Below, piece after piece: positions 1 to 6,081 of a stretch of 10,684 bases of DNA. Position 1 is the stretch's first letter, and every line of letters begins with the position of its first letter. Made by a program: the position numbers and the translations under genes. The DNA is from Candidatus Fibrimonadales bacterium (GTDB taxonomy: Bacteria; Fibrobacterota; Fibrobacteria; Fibrobacterales; Fibrobacteraceae): contig WQSA01000056.1 of NCBI GenBank assembly GCA_009788135.1, forward strand, positions 845 through 11,528, written 5' to 3'. Below the pieces are notes generated by a model. That model made no database searches and had not been told where the DNA came from. It was given only the letters and a program-made list of their open reading frames with translations.

Positions 1-141
1 GCTGTTATTGCCGCTACAAAACAAGTTAGAAGGCAACGTAGCCAGGAAATCGCCAATGCAATGCTTGCAGAAGGTTTTGACCCTGCTGTTACGGCTCGCA
101 TAACCAAACTTCCTTTGAGACAAATCAACAGATTGCGTTAA
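1..141 (+). CDS. C-terminal tail of a possible Rpn/PD-(D/E)XK nuclease-family protein (5' truncated by window edge)
   Basis: An open frame runs from base 1 without a start and ends at TAA (139-141), giving the last 46 residues of a gene that begins outside the window. The visible part is a basic helix followed by a short helix-turn-helix-like tail: 'NAMLAEGFDPAVTARITKL' and then 'PLRQINRLR'. A tail of the type 'A..ML..G.d...iA..T.Lpl..I..L' is typical of the C-terminus of Rpn-type recombination-promoting nucleases and related PD-(D/E)XK nuclease/transposase proteins, which is why I suggest that family. The catalytic domain is not visible, so the call rests on the tail alone. It converges on the Ca2+-ATPase gene with 9 bp between the two stop codons. 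Confidence 0.45.
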   Translation, partial: AVIAATKQVRRQRSQEIANAMLAEGFDPAVTARITKLPLRQINRLR

Positions 142-150
142 AACTATTCC

Positions 151-2748
151 CTACCTAAAAACCGCTTTCCTAATCATGCCAATCGGAATTATGGACACAG
201 CTAACAAAAGCACTATGCCCCACTGCTCCAAACTTAGCCCATGGCATTTGAATACATCGCCGCCCAAATAAACCAAGCCGATTTGAACCAGCAATATAAG
301 CCCGAAAACCAGCAAAAAGTTCTTGTTGCCGCTTATGTTGTCAAAAATATTTATGCGATCGGTGCGAGCGTTAAAAGCGTTGAACATGGCTATCATTACG
401 AAAAATGTAAAATATGCCGTTGAATCAAAAGACATGTAAAACAAACTTACCAAACTCAAAATAAATATCCACGCAGAGCCTGTAAATATGCCCTTCCACA
501 TATCACCGCTCACAATAGGCTCGTCTCTCCGCTTGGGAGTCTCATTCATATAGCGAGCAAGAGCAGCCTCTCCGCCAAACGCAAGCGCAGCTAAAGTGTC
601 CATAATCAAATTTATCCACAATATCTGAATTATTGTAAGCGGAGGCTCCAAACCTAAAAGAGGAGCGGCAAAATTGATTAAAACCGCAGAAACATTTATG
701 GTCAACTGGAAAATTATAAACTTTCTTATATTGTTGAAAATAGTTCTGCCATACAAAATAGCCTTGGATATAGAATTGAAATTATCATCCAAAATCACTA
801 TGTCGCCAGCCTCTTTTGCCACCTCCGTTCCGCCGCCCATCGCAAAACCTACATCTGCTTTTTTAAGCGCTGGAGAATCGTTAACCCCATCGCCTGTCAT
901 GCCAACAACATAGTTCAAATCCTGGATTATGCGAACCAAACGGCTTTTGTCTGCCGGCAAAGCACGCGCAACAACCTTTATATTCTTGATTTTCGCCTTG
1001 ATTTCATCATCGCTGCAAGCCGCAAATTCGTCTGAGGTCAAAACTACATCGGTATCGCTTTTCATTAAACCAGCGTCTTTTGCAATAGCAACCGCAGTCT
1101 CTTTGCGGTCTCCGGTTATCATAACCACATTCACGCCTGCGCCCAAAACATCTTTTATGGAAGTGACAGACTCAGGGCGAACCTCGTCCCTTATGCCCAC
1201 AACGCCTACCAAAATCCAATCGTCTTCCGGCAAAGCTTCGTCTTTTATCTGAGCCAGAGAAACCGCCAAAGCTACAACTCTAATCGCTCGCTCCGCAAGA
1301 GCGTCTATATTTTTATTTAGCTCTGCATGGCCGCTGTATTCGCATTTCTTCCCATTTTCATCGTAATAATATTTGCATTTTGCTAAAATTTTTTCCGGAG
1401 CCCCTTTAATCAAAGTCATGCCTTCTATTGAAGTTGCAGAATATTTGTTCGTACTGTTAAAAGGAATTTTTCCGATAATACCAACGCTCTCCGTTTCTTC
1501 GCCAGAAAATGCGAGAATTGCGCGTTCCGTTGCGTTTCCTCCCACAATTTTTTTACCTGAAATAACAGAATCCGTATTCTGATGAATTGAAAGAGAAAGA
1601 TACTTTTTCAAACCGCCTTGCACTTCATCATAGCTTTTGTATTCTTTTAAAGAACCGTCTATAAACGCCACAACTTCCAGCTTGCCTTTTGTAATTGTGC
1701 CAGTCTTGTCGCTGAACAAAAAGTTCAAACTGCCTGCAGTTTCTATGCCTGCTATCTTGCGAACAAGCACATTGTCCCTGAGCATTTTGCCCATATTCAA
1801 AGCGCTCACTATGGCAATCATAAGCGGCAAACCTTCAGGAACGGCAACAACTATTATTATCACGGCAAGCATAATGGCGTGAACAATATCGTTCAGCAAA
1901 TTTCCCCAATGCGAGCAATACTCTGCAATTTTCGCAAGGTCATAATTATTGTCCATAACTATATGCTTGAACAAAAGCGCAATTGCTATTGAAGTGCCGC
2001 CTATATATCCGAATTTGCTTATCTTTTTTGCTAGCTCGGTGAGCTTGACTTTCAGCGGACTTTCGCGGTCATCCCCAGCCTGAAGCTCGCTTGCAATTTG
2101 CCCGTAAACAGATTTATCTCCTACAACGGTTACCTGCATAACCGCATTGCCGTTGCAAACAACCGCACCTCTGAAAACCTTGTGCGCATGCAGAAAATCC
2201 ATCGGAGCATTATCATCCTGATAGCCTGCCGGAATGGCTATTTTCGTAGCTTCTTTCGATTCTCCGTTCAGCACGGACTGGTCAACCTTTATATTGCCAT
2301 CTATTATTATTCCATCAGCAGGAATCTTGTCCCCAGGCTGGAGCAAAACCGCATCGCCTTGAACCAGATCGTCTATGGACAACTCTATTATATAAGCGTT
2401 GCGATAAGCTTTTACCTTTATTCTGGAAGCTTCTTCTTTTAATTTTTGAAATGAATTTTCGTTTCTGTGCTCGGAAAAAGTTGAAACAAGCGTTGCGAGC
2501 AAAATCGCTATTGCTATACCCACAGGCTCATACCAGGCAATATCTTCGCCCTCTATAAATCCGGCATAATTCCCTACTACCAATAATACATTTATTGCCA
2601 GCGCCACCAGCAAGATTTTTATCAGCGGATCGCAGAAATTCTGCTTTAATTTGTCAAAAAAGCTCTCTCGCTCAATTTCCGTTAAGCGGTTATCTCCGAA
2701 TTTCTGCTTGGATTCAGCGGCTTGGGAATCTGTCAAACCAAAATGCAT
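151..2748 (-). CDS. Calcium-translocating P-type ATPase, PMCA (P2B) type
   Basis: The 865-residue integral membrane protein is expected to use ATP to export Ca2+ from the cytoplasm. Visible parts in order are: an N-terminal cation-ATPase region; two membrane helices (about 43-60 and 75-90); an actuator domain with NGES at 161-164 in place of the textbook TGES; the M4 ion-binding turn PEGLP (304-308); the phosphorylation motif DKTGT (347-351, phosphorylated Asp347); the nucleotide-binding KGAPE (448-452); the P-domain motifs ITGDRKE (544-550) and GDGVNDSPA (619-627); and a C-terminal bundle with N685 in M5 and WINLIMDT (711-718) in M6. The M4 Glu, M5 Asn and M6 Asn/Asp fit a single Ca2+ site as in P2B pumps. 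The absence of a long C-terminal regulatory tail is normal for bacteria. The ATG at 2748 is supported by family-like N-terminal sequence and a TTTCTACCTT box 8 nt upstream; no Shine-Dalgarno is visible. Ca2+ specificity is inferred from family resemblance. Confidence 0.93.
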   Translation of the reverse strand: MHFGLTDSQAAESKQKFGDNRLTEIERESFFDKLKQNFCDPLIKILLVALAINVLLVVGNYAGFIEGEDIAWYEPVGIAIAILLATLVSTFSEHRNENSFQKLKEEASRIKVKAYRNAYIIELSIDDLVQGDAVLLQPGDKIPADGIIIDGNIKVDQSVLNGESKEATKIAIPAGYQDDNAPMDFLHAHKVFRGAVVCNGNAVMQVTVVGDKSVYGQIASELQAGDDRESPLKVKLTELAKKISKFGYIGGTSIAIALLFKHIVMDNNYDLAKIAEYCSHWGNLLNDIVHAIMLAVIIIVVAVPEGLPLMIAIVSALNMGKMLRDNVLVRKIAGIETAGSLNFLFSDKTGTITKGKLEVVAFIDGSLKEYKSYDEVQGGLKKYLSLSIHQNTDSVISGKKIVGGNATERAILAFSGEETESVGIIGKIPFNSTNKYSATSIEGMTLIKGAPEKILAKCKYYYDENGKKCEYSGHAELNKNIDALAERAIRVVALAVSLAQIKDEALPEDDWILVGVVGIRDEVRPESVTSIKDVLGAGVNVVMITGDRKETAVAIAKDAGLMKSDTDVVLTSDEFAACSDDEIKAKIKNIKVVARALPADKSRLVRIIQDLNYVVGMTGDGVNDSPALKKADVGFAMGGGTEVAKEAGDIVILDDNFNSISKAILYGRTIFNNIRKFIIFQLTINVSAVLINFAAPLLGLEPPLTIIQILWINLIMDTLAALAFGGEAALARYMNETPKRRDEPIVSGDMWKGIFTGSAWIFILSLVSLFYMSFDSTAYFTFFVMIAMFNAFNARTDRINIFDNISGNKNFLLVFGLILLVQIGLVYLGGDVFKCHGLSLEQWGIVLLLAVSIIPIGMIRKAVFR

Positions 2749-2756
2749 ATCGCTTA

Positions 2757-2766
2757 AAGGTAGAAA
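2757..2766 (-). promoter_or_regulatory. Putative extended -10 box of the Ca2+-ATPase gene (TTTCTACCTT)
   Basis: On the minus strand TTTC is followed by the hexamer TACCTT (2762-2757), then 8 nt (taagcgat) and the ATG at 2748. This would put the transcription start at or within a couple of bases of the start codon. No TTGACA-like element lies 16-18 nt upstream. It shares the TTTCTAYNTT pattern with five other start-proximal boxes in this window. Confidence 0.5.
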
Positions 2767-2776
2767 TTTCTACATT
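2767..2776 (+). promoter_or_regulatory. Putative extended -10 box of the phosphohexomutase gene (TTTCTACATT)
   Basis: TTTC (2767-2770) is followed by TACATT (2771-2776), then 6 nt (actccc) and the ATG at 2783. The position predicts a leaderless transcript. The box lies back to back with that of the ATPase gene; the two form a 14-bp perfect palindrome GTAGAAATTTCTAC (2760-2773), and only 8 bp separate the two hexamers. Confidence 0.55.
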
Positions 2777-2782
2777 ACTCCC

Positions 2783-4399
2783 ATGCCTACTACAAACATC
2801 CCTAAGATTTGGAAACAAATCCAATCTTCCGACTTTAACCCAACCCGCGACAAAAAGCTTGTTGAACAAGTGAAACAAGTAGCGATAACTTCAGCCAAGC
2901 CAGCCAAAGTCAGTTTTGGAACAAGCGGATGGCGAGGCGAAATCGGCACGGAATTCACGCTCAAAAATATCCAAGTTGTTGCAAAAGCAATTTTGCAGGT
3001 TTACAAAGAGGCAGACTCTGCAACTTTTAAAGCTTTGGGTGTTGACTCCTTTGAAGAACTGCAATCAAGAGGTTTGGTGGTTGGCCACGATAACCGCTTG
3101 CTTGGCAAAGAGTTTTGCGAAGTTGTTGCAGATCAGTTTATAAAAGCCGGCATCAAGGTTTATTATGGCGGAGAAATGCCAACCCCGGAATTCAGCGCGG
3201 CAATAGAGTCTCTGGGAGCGGCTTGCTCCGTGAACATAACGCCGTCTCACAACCCGAGCAACTACAACGGCATAAAATTCAACCCCGCAGACGGAGGTCC
3301 TGCAGGTCCTGAAATCACCGATAAAATCACTGCCAATTCAAACGCTTTAATGAGTTCTCATACATGGGAAAATCTTGGTAACATAAATTGGAAGATAATA
3401 GACCCAGTTAAAATTTACAAAAGCTTCTCCGAAAAACAAGGAACAATAAAATATGTCAGAATCAAATCTTTGCTTTCAAAAGAGAGCACAGACTTGGTTT
3501 GCGATCATGTTCACGGCTCAACAAGAGGCCGCCCTGCTGCAATGCTGAACAACCCTCAATGCCTTACAAGCCTTAGAACCGAAACAGATCCTTTATTCGG
3601 CGGCATTGCTCCGGAACCTTCTTCAAAAAATCTCGCTGGAATAAAACATATTTTAGATGCTAGCAAAAGCCATTTCAAGCTCGGAGCGATTTTTGACCCA
3701 GACGGAGACCGCATTCGCTTTTACGATGGCACGCGCGAAATAGACATGAACAGCTTTGGCGCAATAGCCTTTCACTATATGGTTACCTGGCGCAAAGAAA
3801 AAGGCGTTTTGGCAAAATCCGTAGCCACATCGAATTTTGCAAACATAATAGCCGCAAAACTCGGAATTGAAGTTATGGAAACTCCAGTTGGCTTCAAAAA
3901 TTTTCGCCCTTGGTTGAAAAGAAAAGCTAAAACCCAAGCGCTCATAGCCTTTGAGGAATCCGATGGCATAACCGGTTTGAACAATACGCTGGAAAAAGAT
4001 GCCATGTTCGGGCTTTTGATGGCTCTGGAAATCATGGCTGTGACCGGCAAAAACCTTGGTGAATATCTTGACCTTTTATACGCTGAATATGGCCGTCTTT
4101 ACCCGGAGCGTTCAGGTTTTGAAGTGGATAAATCCCTGGTTGGCGAACCTCTTTTGGCAAAAGTTGCAGAAATAGCAAAAGCTGCAAAGCCTGGCTCAAA
4201 AATTGCCATAGGCAAAAAGAAAAAGGTTGTGCGCGAATTGCTAACCGTTGATGGCGTTAAAATAATCTTTGACGATGATTCCTGGATGCTTGTGCGCCCC
4301 AGCGGAACCGAACCGAAAGTTCGCATTTACGCTGAGTGCAGAGACCCCGACGAAAAAGACGATATGTTTGCCGCAGCAAAGAATCTGTTCTTTAACTAG
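2783..4399 (+). CDS. Alpha-D-phosphohexomutase (phosphoglucomutase/phosphomannomutase family)
   Basis: The 538-residue cytoplasmic enzyme should interconvert hexose 1- and 6-phosphates through a phosphoserine, linking glycolysis to glycogen and sugar-nucleotide synthesis. The four family signatures appear in order: FGTSGWRG (45-52) and TPSHNP (153-158, catalytic Ser155); the metal loop DPDGDR (305-310); the sugar-binding loop EESDG (391-395); and the phosphate-binding RPSGTEPK (505-512). The length fits the long (PGM2/PgcA-like) branch better than the roughly 450-residue GlmM/ManB branch. EESDG in place of the more usual EES-G or GEESG-type loop leaves the glucose/mannose preference open. The frame stays open upstream to an ATG at 2651, but that extension lies antisense inside the ATPase gene and has no family sequence. 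The ATG at 2783 sits 6 nt after a TACATT box. The gene's TAG overlaps the TAG of the convergent secreted-protein gene through a shared CTAG (4396-4399). Confidence 0.92.
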   Translation: MPTTNIPKIWKQIQSSDFNPTRDKKLVEQVKQVAITSAKPAKVSFGTSGWRGEIGTEFTLKNIQVVAKAILQVYKEADSATFKALGVDSFEELQSRGLVVGHDNRLLGKEFCEVVADQFIKAGIKVYYGGEMPTPEFSAAIESLGAACSVNITPSHNPSNYNGIKFNPADGGPAGPEITDKITANSNALMSSHTWENLGNINWKIIDPVKIYKSFSEKQGTIKYVRIKSLLSKESTDLVCDHVHGSTRGRPAAMLNNPQCLTSLRTETDPLFGGIAPEPSSKNLAGIKHILDASKSHFKLGAIFDPDGDRIRFYDGTREIDMNSFGAIAFHYMVTWRKEKGVLAKSVATSNFANIIAAKLGIEVMETPVGFKNFRPWLKRKAKTQALIAFEESDGITGLNNTLEKDAMFGLLMALEIMAVTGKNLGEYLDLLYAEYGRLYPERSGFEVDKSLVGEPLLAKVAEIAKAAKPGSKIAIGKKKKVVRELLTVDGVKIIFDDDSWMLVRPSGTEPKVRIYAECRDPDEKDDMFAAAKNLFFN

Positions 4400-5862
4400 T
4401 TATTCCACCAATCATCTTCTTCCTCTTCCACTACTGGCCTTCTCTTCTTTTTAGGCGGAGGCGGAGGAGGCTCTTCTTCTACAGGCTTTTTCCTAACGCT
4501 CTGCTTTTTAGGCGGAGGAGGCGGTTCTTCCTCTTCCTTTTCTACAGCAGGCTTTTTCTTTCTCACTCTCTTCTTTCTCTCTGGCGGAGGCGGTTCTTCT
4601 TCTTCTACGGCCGGCTTCTTTTTCTTATTTTGCTTTGCCTCAGCTTCAGCATCTTTCTTTCTGGCCTCTTCATCTTTTTTCTTTTGTTTGGCTTCAACTT
4701 CTTCGTCTTTCTTCCTTTGTTTGGCCGCAATTTCATCATCCTTCTTCCTTTGCTTTGCCTCTGCCTCTGCCTCTTTCTTTCTCGCTTCTTCATCTTTTTT
4801 CTTTTGTTTGGCCGCAATTTCATCATCCTTCTTCTTTTGCTTTGCCGCTGCTTCTTCGTCTTTCTTTCTTTGCTTTTCCGCAGCCTCTTCCTCTTTCTTT
4901 CTCGCTTCTTCCTCTTTCTTCTTTGCCGCAGCTTCCGCTCTCTTTCTAGCAATTTCCTCTTTTCTTCTCTCTTCTGCCTCAATTCGTTCTTGCTCTAATG
5001 AATCTTTTACATACTGCCTATATGCGGCAACGGAATCAGCAACTCGTTTCTTTTCTTTGGCTATGGCATCTTGCCGTTTTTTCTCTTCTCTGGCAATGGA
5101 GTCTGCAACGCGCTGCTTCTCTCTGACTATTGAATCTGCAACGCGTTTCTTCTCTCTGGCTATGGAGTCTGCAACCCGCTGTTTTTCTCTGGCAATGGAG
5201 TCCGCAACTCGCTGCCTCTCATCGGCAGCTCGCTTCATCTCTCTAGCTATGGAATCCTTTACCCTTTTTTCCTCCCTGGCTATGGAATCTGCGGTTTTCT
5301 TTTTTGCAACCGCCAATTCTCTTTCAAGCTCGGCTTTATCCAGCGCGCCAGCTTGCGCTTTGATTATGGGACTCTCGTATTTTGGCATTTTGAATACTTT
5401 GCCCTTCTCAAAATTCCATGTCTGAGCTTGCGCAAGGGTAGCAGAGCCAGCAGAAGCAGATGCTGCCTGGCCAATCAATTTGAATTTCAAATTTGAAATT
5501 TTGACAGGTTCATCGTCAAAATATATCATAAAGTCAAAATAACCGGATTGATAATCTACGCCTGATGTAGTTTTTCCTTTTGCATTGTAGTAAGCTACAA
5601 CCATAATTGCGTCATCGTCCAGCTCCGATGTCGCAGAGCCTGCGTTTGCAGTTCCGCTAACCTCAAAAAACCACGGTTTATATTCAACTGCCATTACAAA
5701 TGGGCGCTCTTTTCCGGAAACAGGCCCAAATCTGATAAAACTGCCTGTAAATCCAACAAAAGAAGGTTCTTTGGATTCAAGCTTTGGAGCGGAACCCGAA
5801 TTCTGCGCAAATGCAGAATTTGCTAAAATAATAATTAATAATAGCAATGAAAATTTTTTCAT
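4396..5862 (-). CDS. Secreted protein with 11-residue helical repeats, Lys/Glu-rich rod and polyproline C-terminus
   Basis: The 488-residue protein is of unknown function. Residues 1-20 form a signal peptide: Lys-Lys, a Leu/Ile core, and an AFA|Q signal-peptidase I site. Residues about 21-165 look like a small beta-rich globular domain that I do not recognise. From about 190 to 290 there are around ten units on the pattern VADSIAREKKR, mostly 11 residues long, as in hendecad coiled coils. From about 291 to 412 the chain is almost only K, E, A, D, R and Q, with motifs such as KKKDEEARKK. Residues about 416-475 carry three blocks of acidic run, proline run and basic run, with PPPP, PPPPP and PPPPPP in turn, before an acidic tail ending DDWWNN. 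The frame is open to an ATG at 5883, but that start would place seven residues before the signal peptide and upstream of the putative promoter, so 5862 is preferred. A structural or envelope-spanning role is a guess. Confidence 0.85.
   Translation of the reverse strand: MKKFSLLLLIIILANSAFAQNSGSAPKLESKEPSFVGFTGSFIRFGPVSGKERPFVMAVEYKPWFFEVSGTANAGSATSELDDDAIMVVAYYNAKGKTTSGVDYQSGYFDFMIYFDDEPVKISNLKFKLIGQAASASAGSATLAQAQTWNFEKGKVFKMPKYESPIIKAQAGALDKAELERELAVAKKKTADSIAREEKRVKDSIAREMKRAADERQRVADSIAREKQRVADSIAREKKRVADSIVREKQRVADSIAREEKKRQDAIAKEKKRVADSVAAYRQYVKDSLEQERIEAEERRKEEIARKRAEAAAKKKEEEARKKEEEAAEKQRKKDEEAAAKQKKKDDEIAAKQKKKDEEARKKEAEAEAKQRKKDDEIAAKQRKKDEEVEAKQKKKDEEARKKDAEAEAKQNKKKKPAVEEEEPPPPERKKRVRKKKPAVEKEEEEPPPPPKKQSVRKKPVEEEPPPPPPKKKRRPVVEEEEDDWWNN
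4624..4812 (-). repeat. Near-identical 69-bp direct repeat 120 bp apart within the Lys/Glu-rich coding region
   Basis: The segments 4624-4692 and 4744-4812 encode almost the same 23 residues (AKQKKKDEEARKK, then EAEAEAKQRK or DAEAEAKQNK) and are close at the DNA level. They lie in a coding stretch of low complexity, CTT/CTC-rich on the plus strand, that also holds shorter KKKDDEIAAKQ-type copies. The pattern suggests expansion of the rod by in-frame duplication or slippage. Confidence 0.75.
4995..5295 (-). repeat. Tandem ~33-bp coding repeats (11-residue ADSIAREKKRV units)
   Basis: About ten consecutive units encode variants of VADSIAREKKR. Most are exactly 11 codons; one is shortened to 7 (AADERQR), one is 12 and one is 10. 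On the plus strand the recurring core is 'ctggcaatggagtc' followed by 'gcaac'. Codon-level differences between units show these are old, purified coding repeats and not a recent expansion. Confidence 0.85.
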
Positions 5863-5869
5863 GGGGTAT

Positions 5870-5879
5870 AATATAGAAA
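5870..5879 (-). promoter_or_regulatory. Putative extended -10 box of the secreted repeat protein (TTTCTATATT)
   Basis: On the minus strand TTTC-TATATT is followed by 7 nt (atacccc) and the ATG at 5862, with no Shine-Dalgarno, which predicts a leaderless mRNA. It is the exact reverse complement of the box at 5895-5904; the two form a 10-bp perfect inverted repeat with a 15-nt spacer. Confidence 0.6.
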
Positions 5880-5894
5880 TCAAGTGAATTTATT

Positions 5895-5904
5895 TTTCTA
5901 TATT
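5895..5904 (+). promoter_or_regulatory. Putative extended -10 box of the 49-residue ORF (TTTCTATATT)
   Basis: TTTC-TATATT is followed by 17 nt before the ATG at 5922. A start site about 7 nt past the hexamer would leave a leader of roughly 11 nt that holds most or all of AAGGAG (5910-5915). It is the only one of the six boxes in this window that is not immediately before its start codon. Confidence 0.55.
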
Positions 5905-5909
5905 AAACC

Positions 5910-5915
5910 AAGGAG
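5910..5915 (+). promoter_or_regulatory. Shine-Dalgarno AAGGAG of the 49-residue ORF
   Basis: AAGGAG lies 6 nt before the ATG at 5922, an ideal spacing. It is the main support for calling this short ORF a gene, and it contrasts with the other five promoter-proximal genes, which lack such a sequence. Confidence 0.7.
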
Positions 5916-5921
5916 ACCCAC

Positions 5922-6071
5922 ATGCTAGAAACGGATATTAAAGATCTCAGGGAGCAATTGAGCTTTAAGCTCAGCAACGCACAAGATTTGGAACTTCAAT
6001 GGGAAGCTAAAGCTTATGAGGATTGCATAAATATGCTAGATTCAGCCCTTAAGAAAAACGGCTTGCTATAG
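5922..6071 (+). CDS. Small helical protein, 49 residues, unknown function
   Basis: The short frame begins MLETDIKDLREQL and ends ALKKNGLL before TAG. Evidence that it is real: AAGGAG at perfect spacing, a TTTCTATATT box upstream, and an amphipathic sequence rich in Leu, Glu, Lys and Asp that should form one or two helices with no signal peptide or membrane segment. It contains one Cys and one Trp. It shares a divergent promoter region with the secreted repeat protein, and its last 23 bp overlap, tail to tail, the end of the MoeB/ThiF-type gene. I recognise no family. A small cytoplasmic helical or coiled-coil adaptor would fit, but that is only a structural impression. Confidence 0.7.
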   Translation: MLETDIKDLREQLSFKLSNAQDLELQWEAKAYEDCINMLDSALKKNGLL

Positions 6072-6081
6072 AATTGCAAGC
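6045..6081 (-). terminator. Possible rho-independent terminator overlapping the 3' end of the MoeB/ThiF-type gene
   Basis: On the minus strand GCTTGC (6081-6076), a 9-nt loop and GCAAGC (6066-6061) form a 6-bp stem, followed by CG and then TTTTTCTT. The T tract runs into the gene's own stop codon (TAA, 6051-6049), so the hairpin lies inside the coding sequence. The stem is short, which makes this a modest candidate, but it is the only stem plus T-tract arrangement I found in the window. Confidence 0.42.

Noticed and set aside
2651..2782. N-terminal extension of the phosphohexomutase frame to an ATG at 2651
   Set aside because: The 44 extra residues are antisense to the ATPase gene and match no family sequence. 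The ATG at 2783 follows a promoter-like box and starts a normal-length protein.
4378..4393. AAAGAA-tctg-TTCTTT hairpin as a terminator for the phosphohexomutase
   Set aside because: The stem is almost all A-T, has no following T tract, and is part of the coding sequence; chance is the better explanation.
4995..5295. 33-bp repeats as a CRISPR array
   Set aside because: The units are contiguous, with no unique spacers, and encode an in-frame 11-residue repeat of a secreted protein.
4688..5425. Plus-strand 245-residue Ser/Phe-rich frame opposite the rod gene
   Set aside because: It is the mirror of the Lys/Glu repeat coding sequence, with low-complexity SSSFFL composition, no ribosome-binding site and no independent signal.
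5863..5883. Start of the secreted rod protein at the ATG at 5883
   Set aside because: It would put seven residues (MISILYP) before a standard signal peptide and lies upstream of the TATATT box. The ATG at 5862 gives a clean Lys-Lys-hydrophobic signal.
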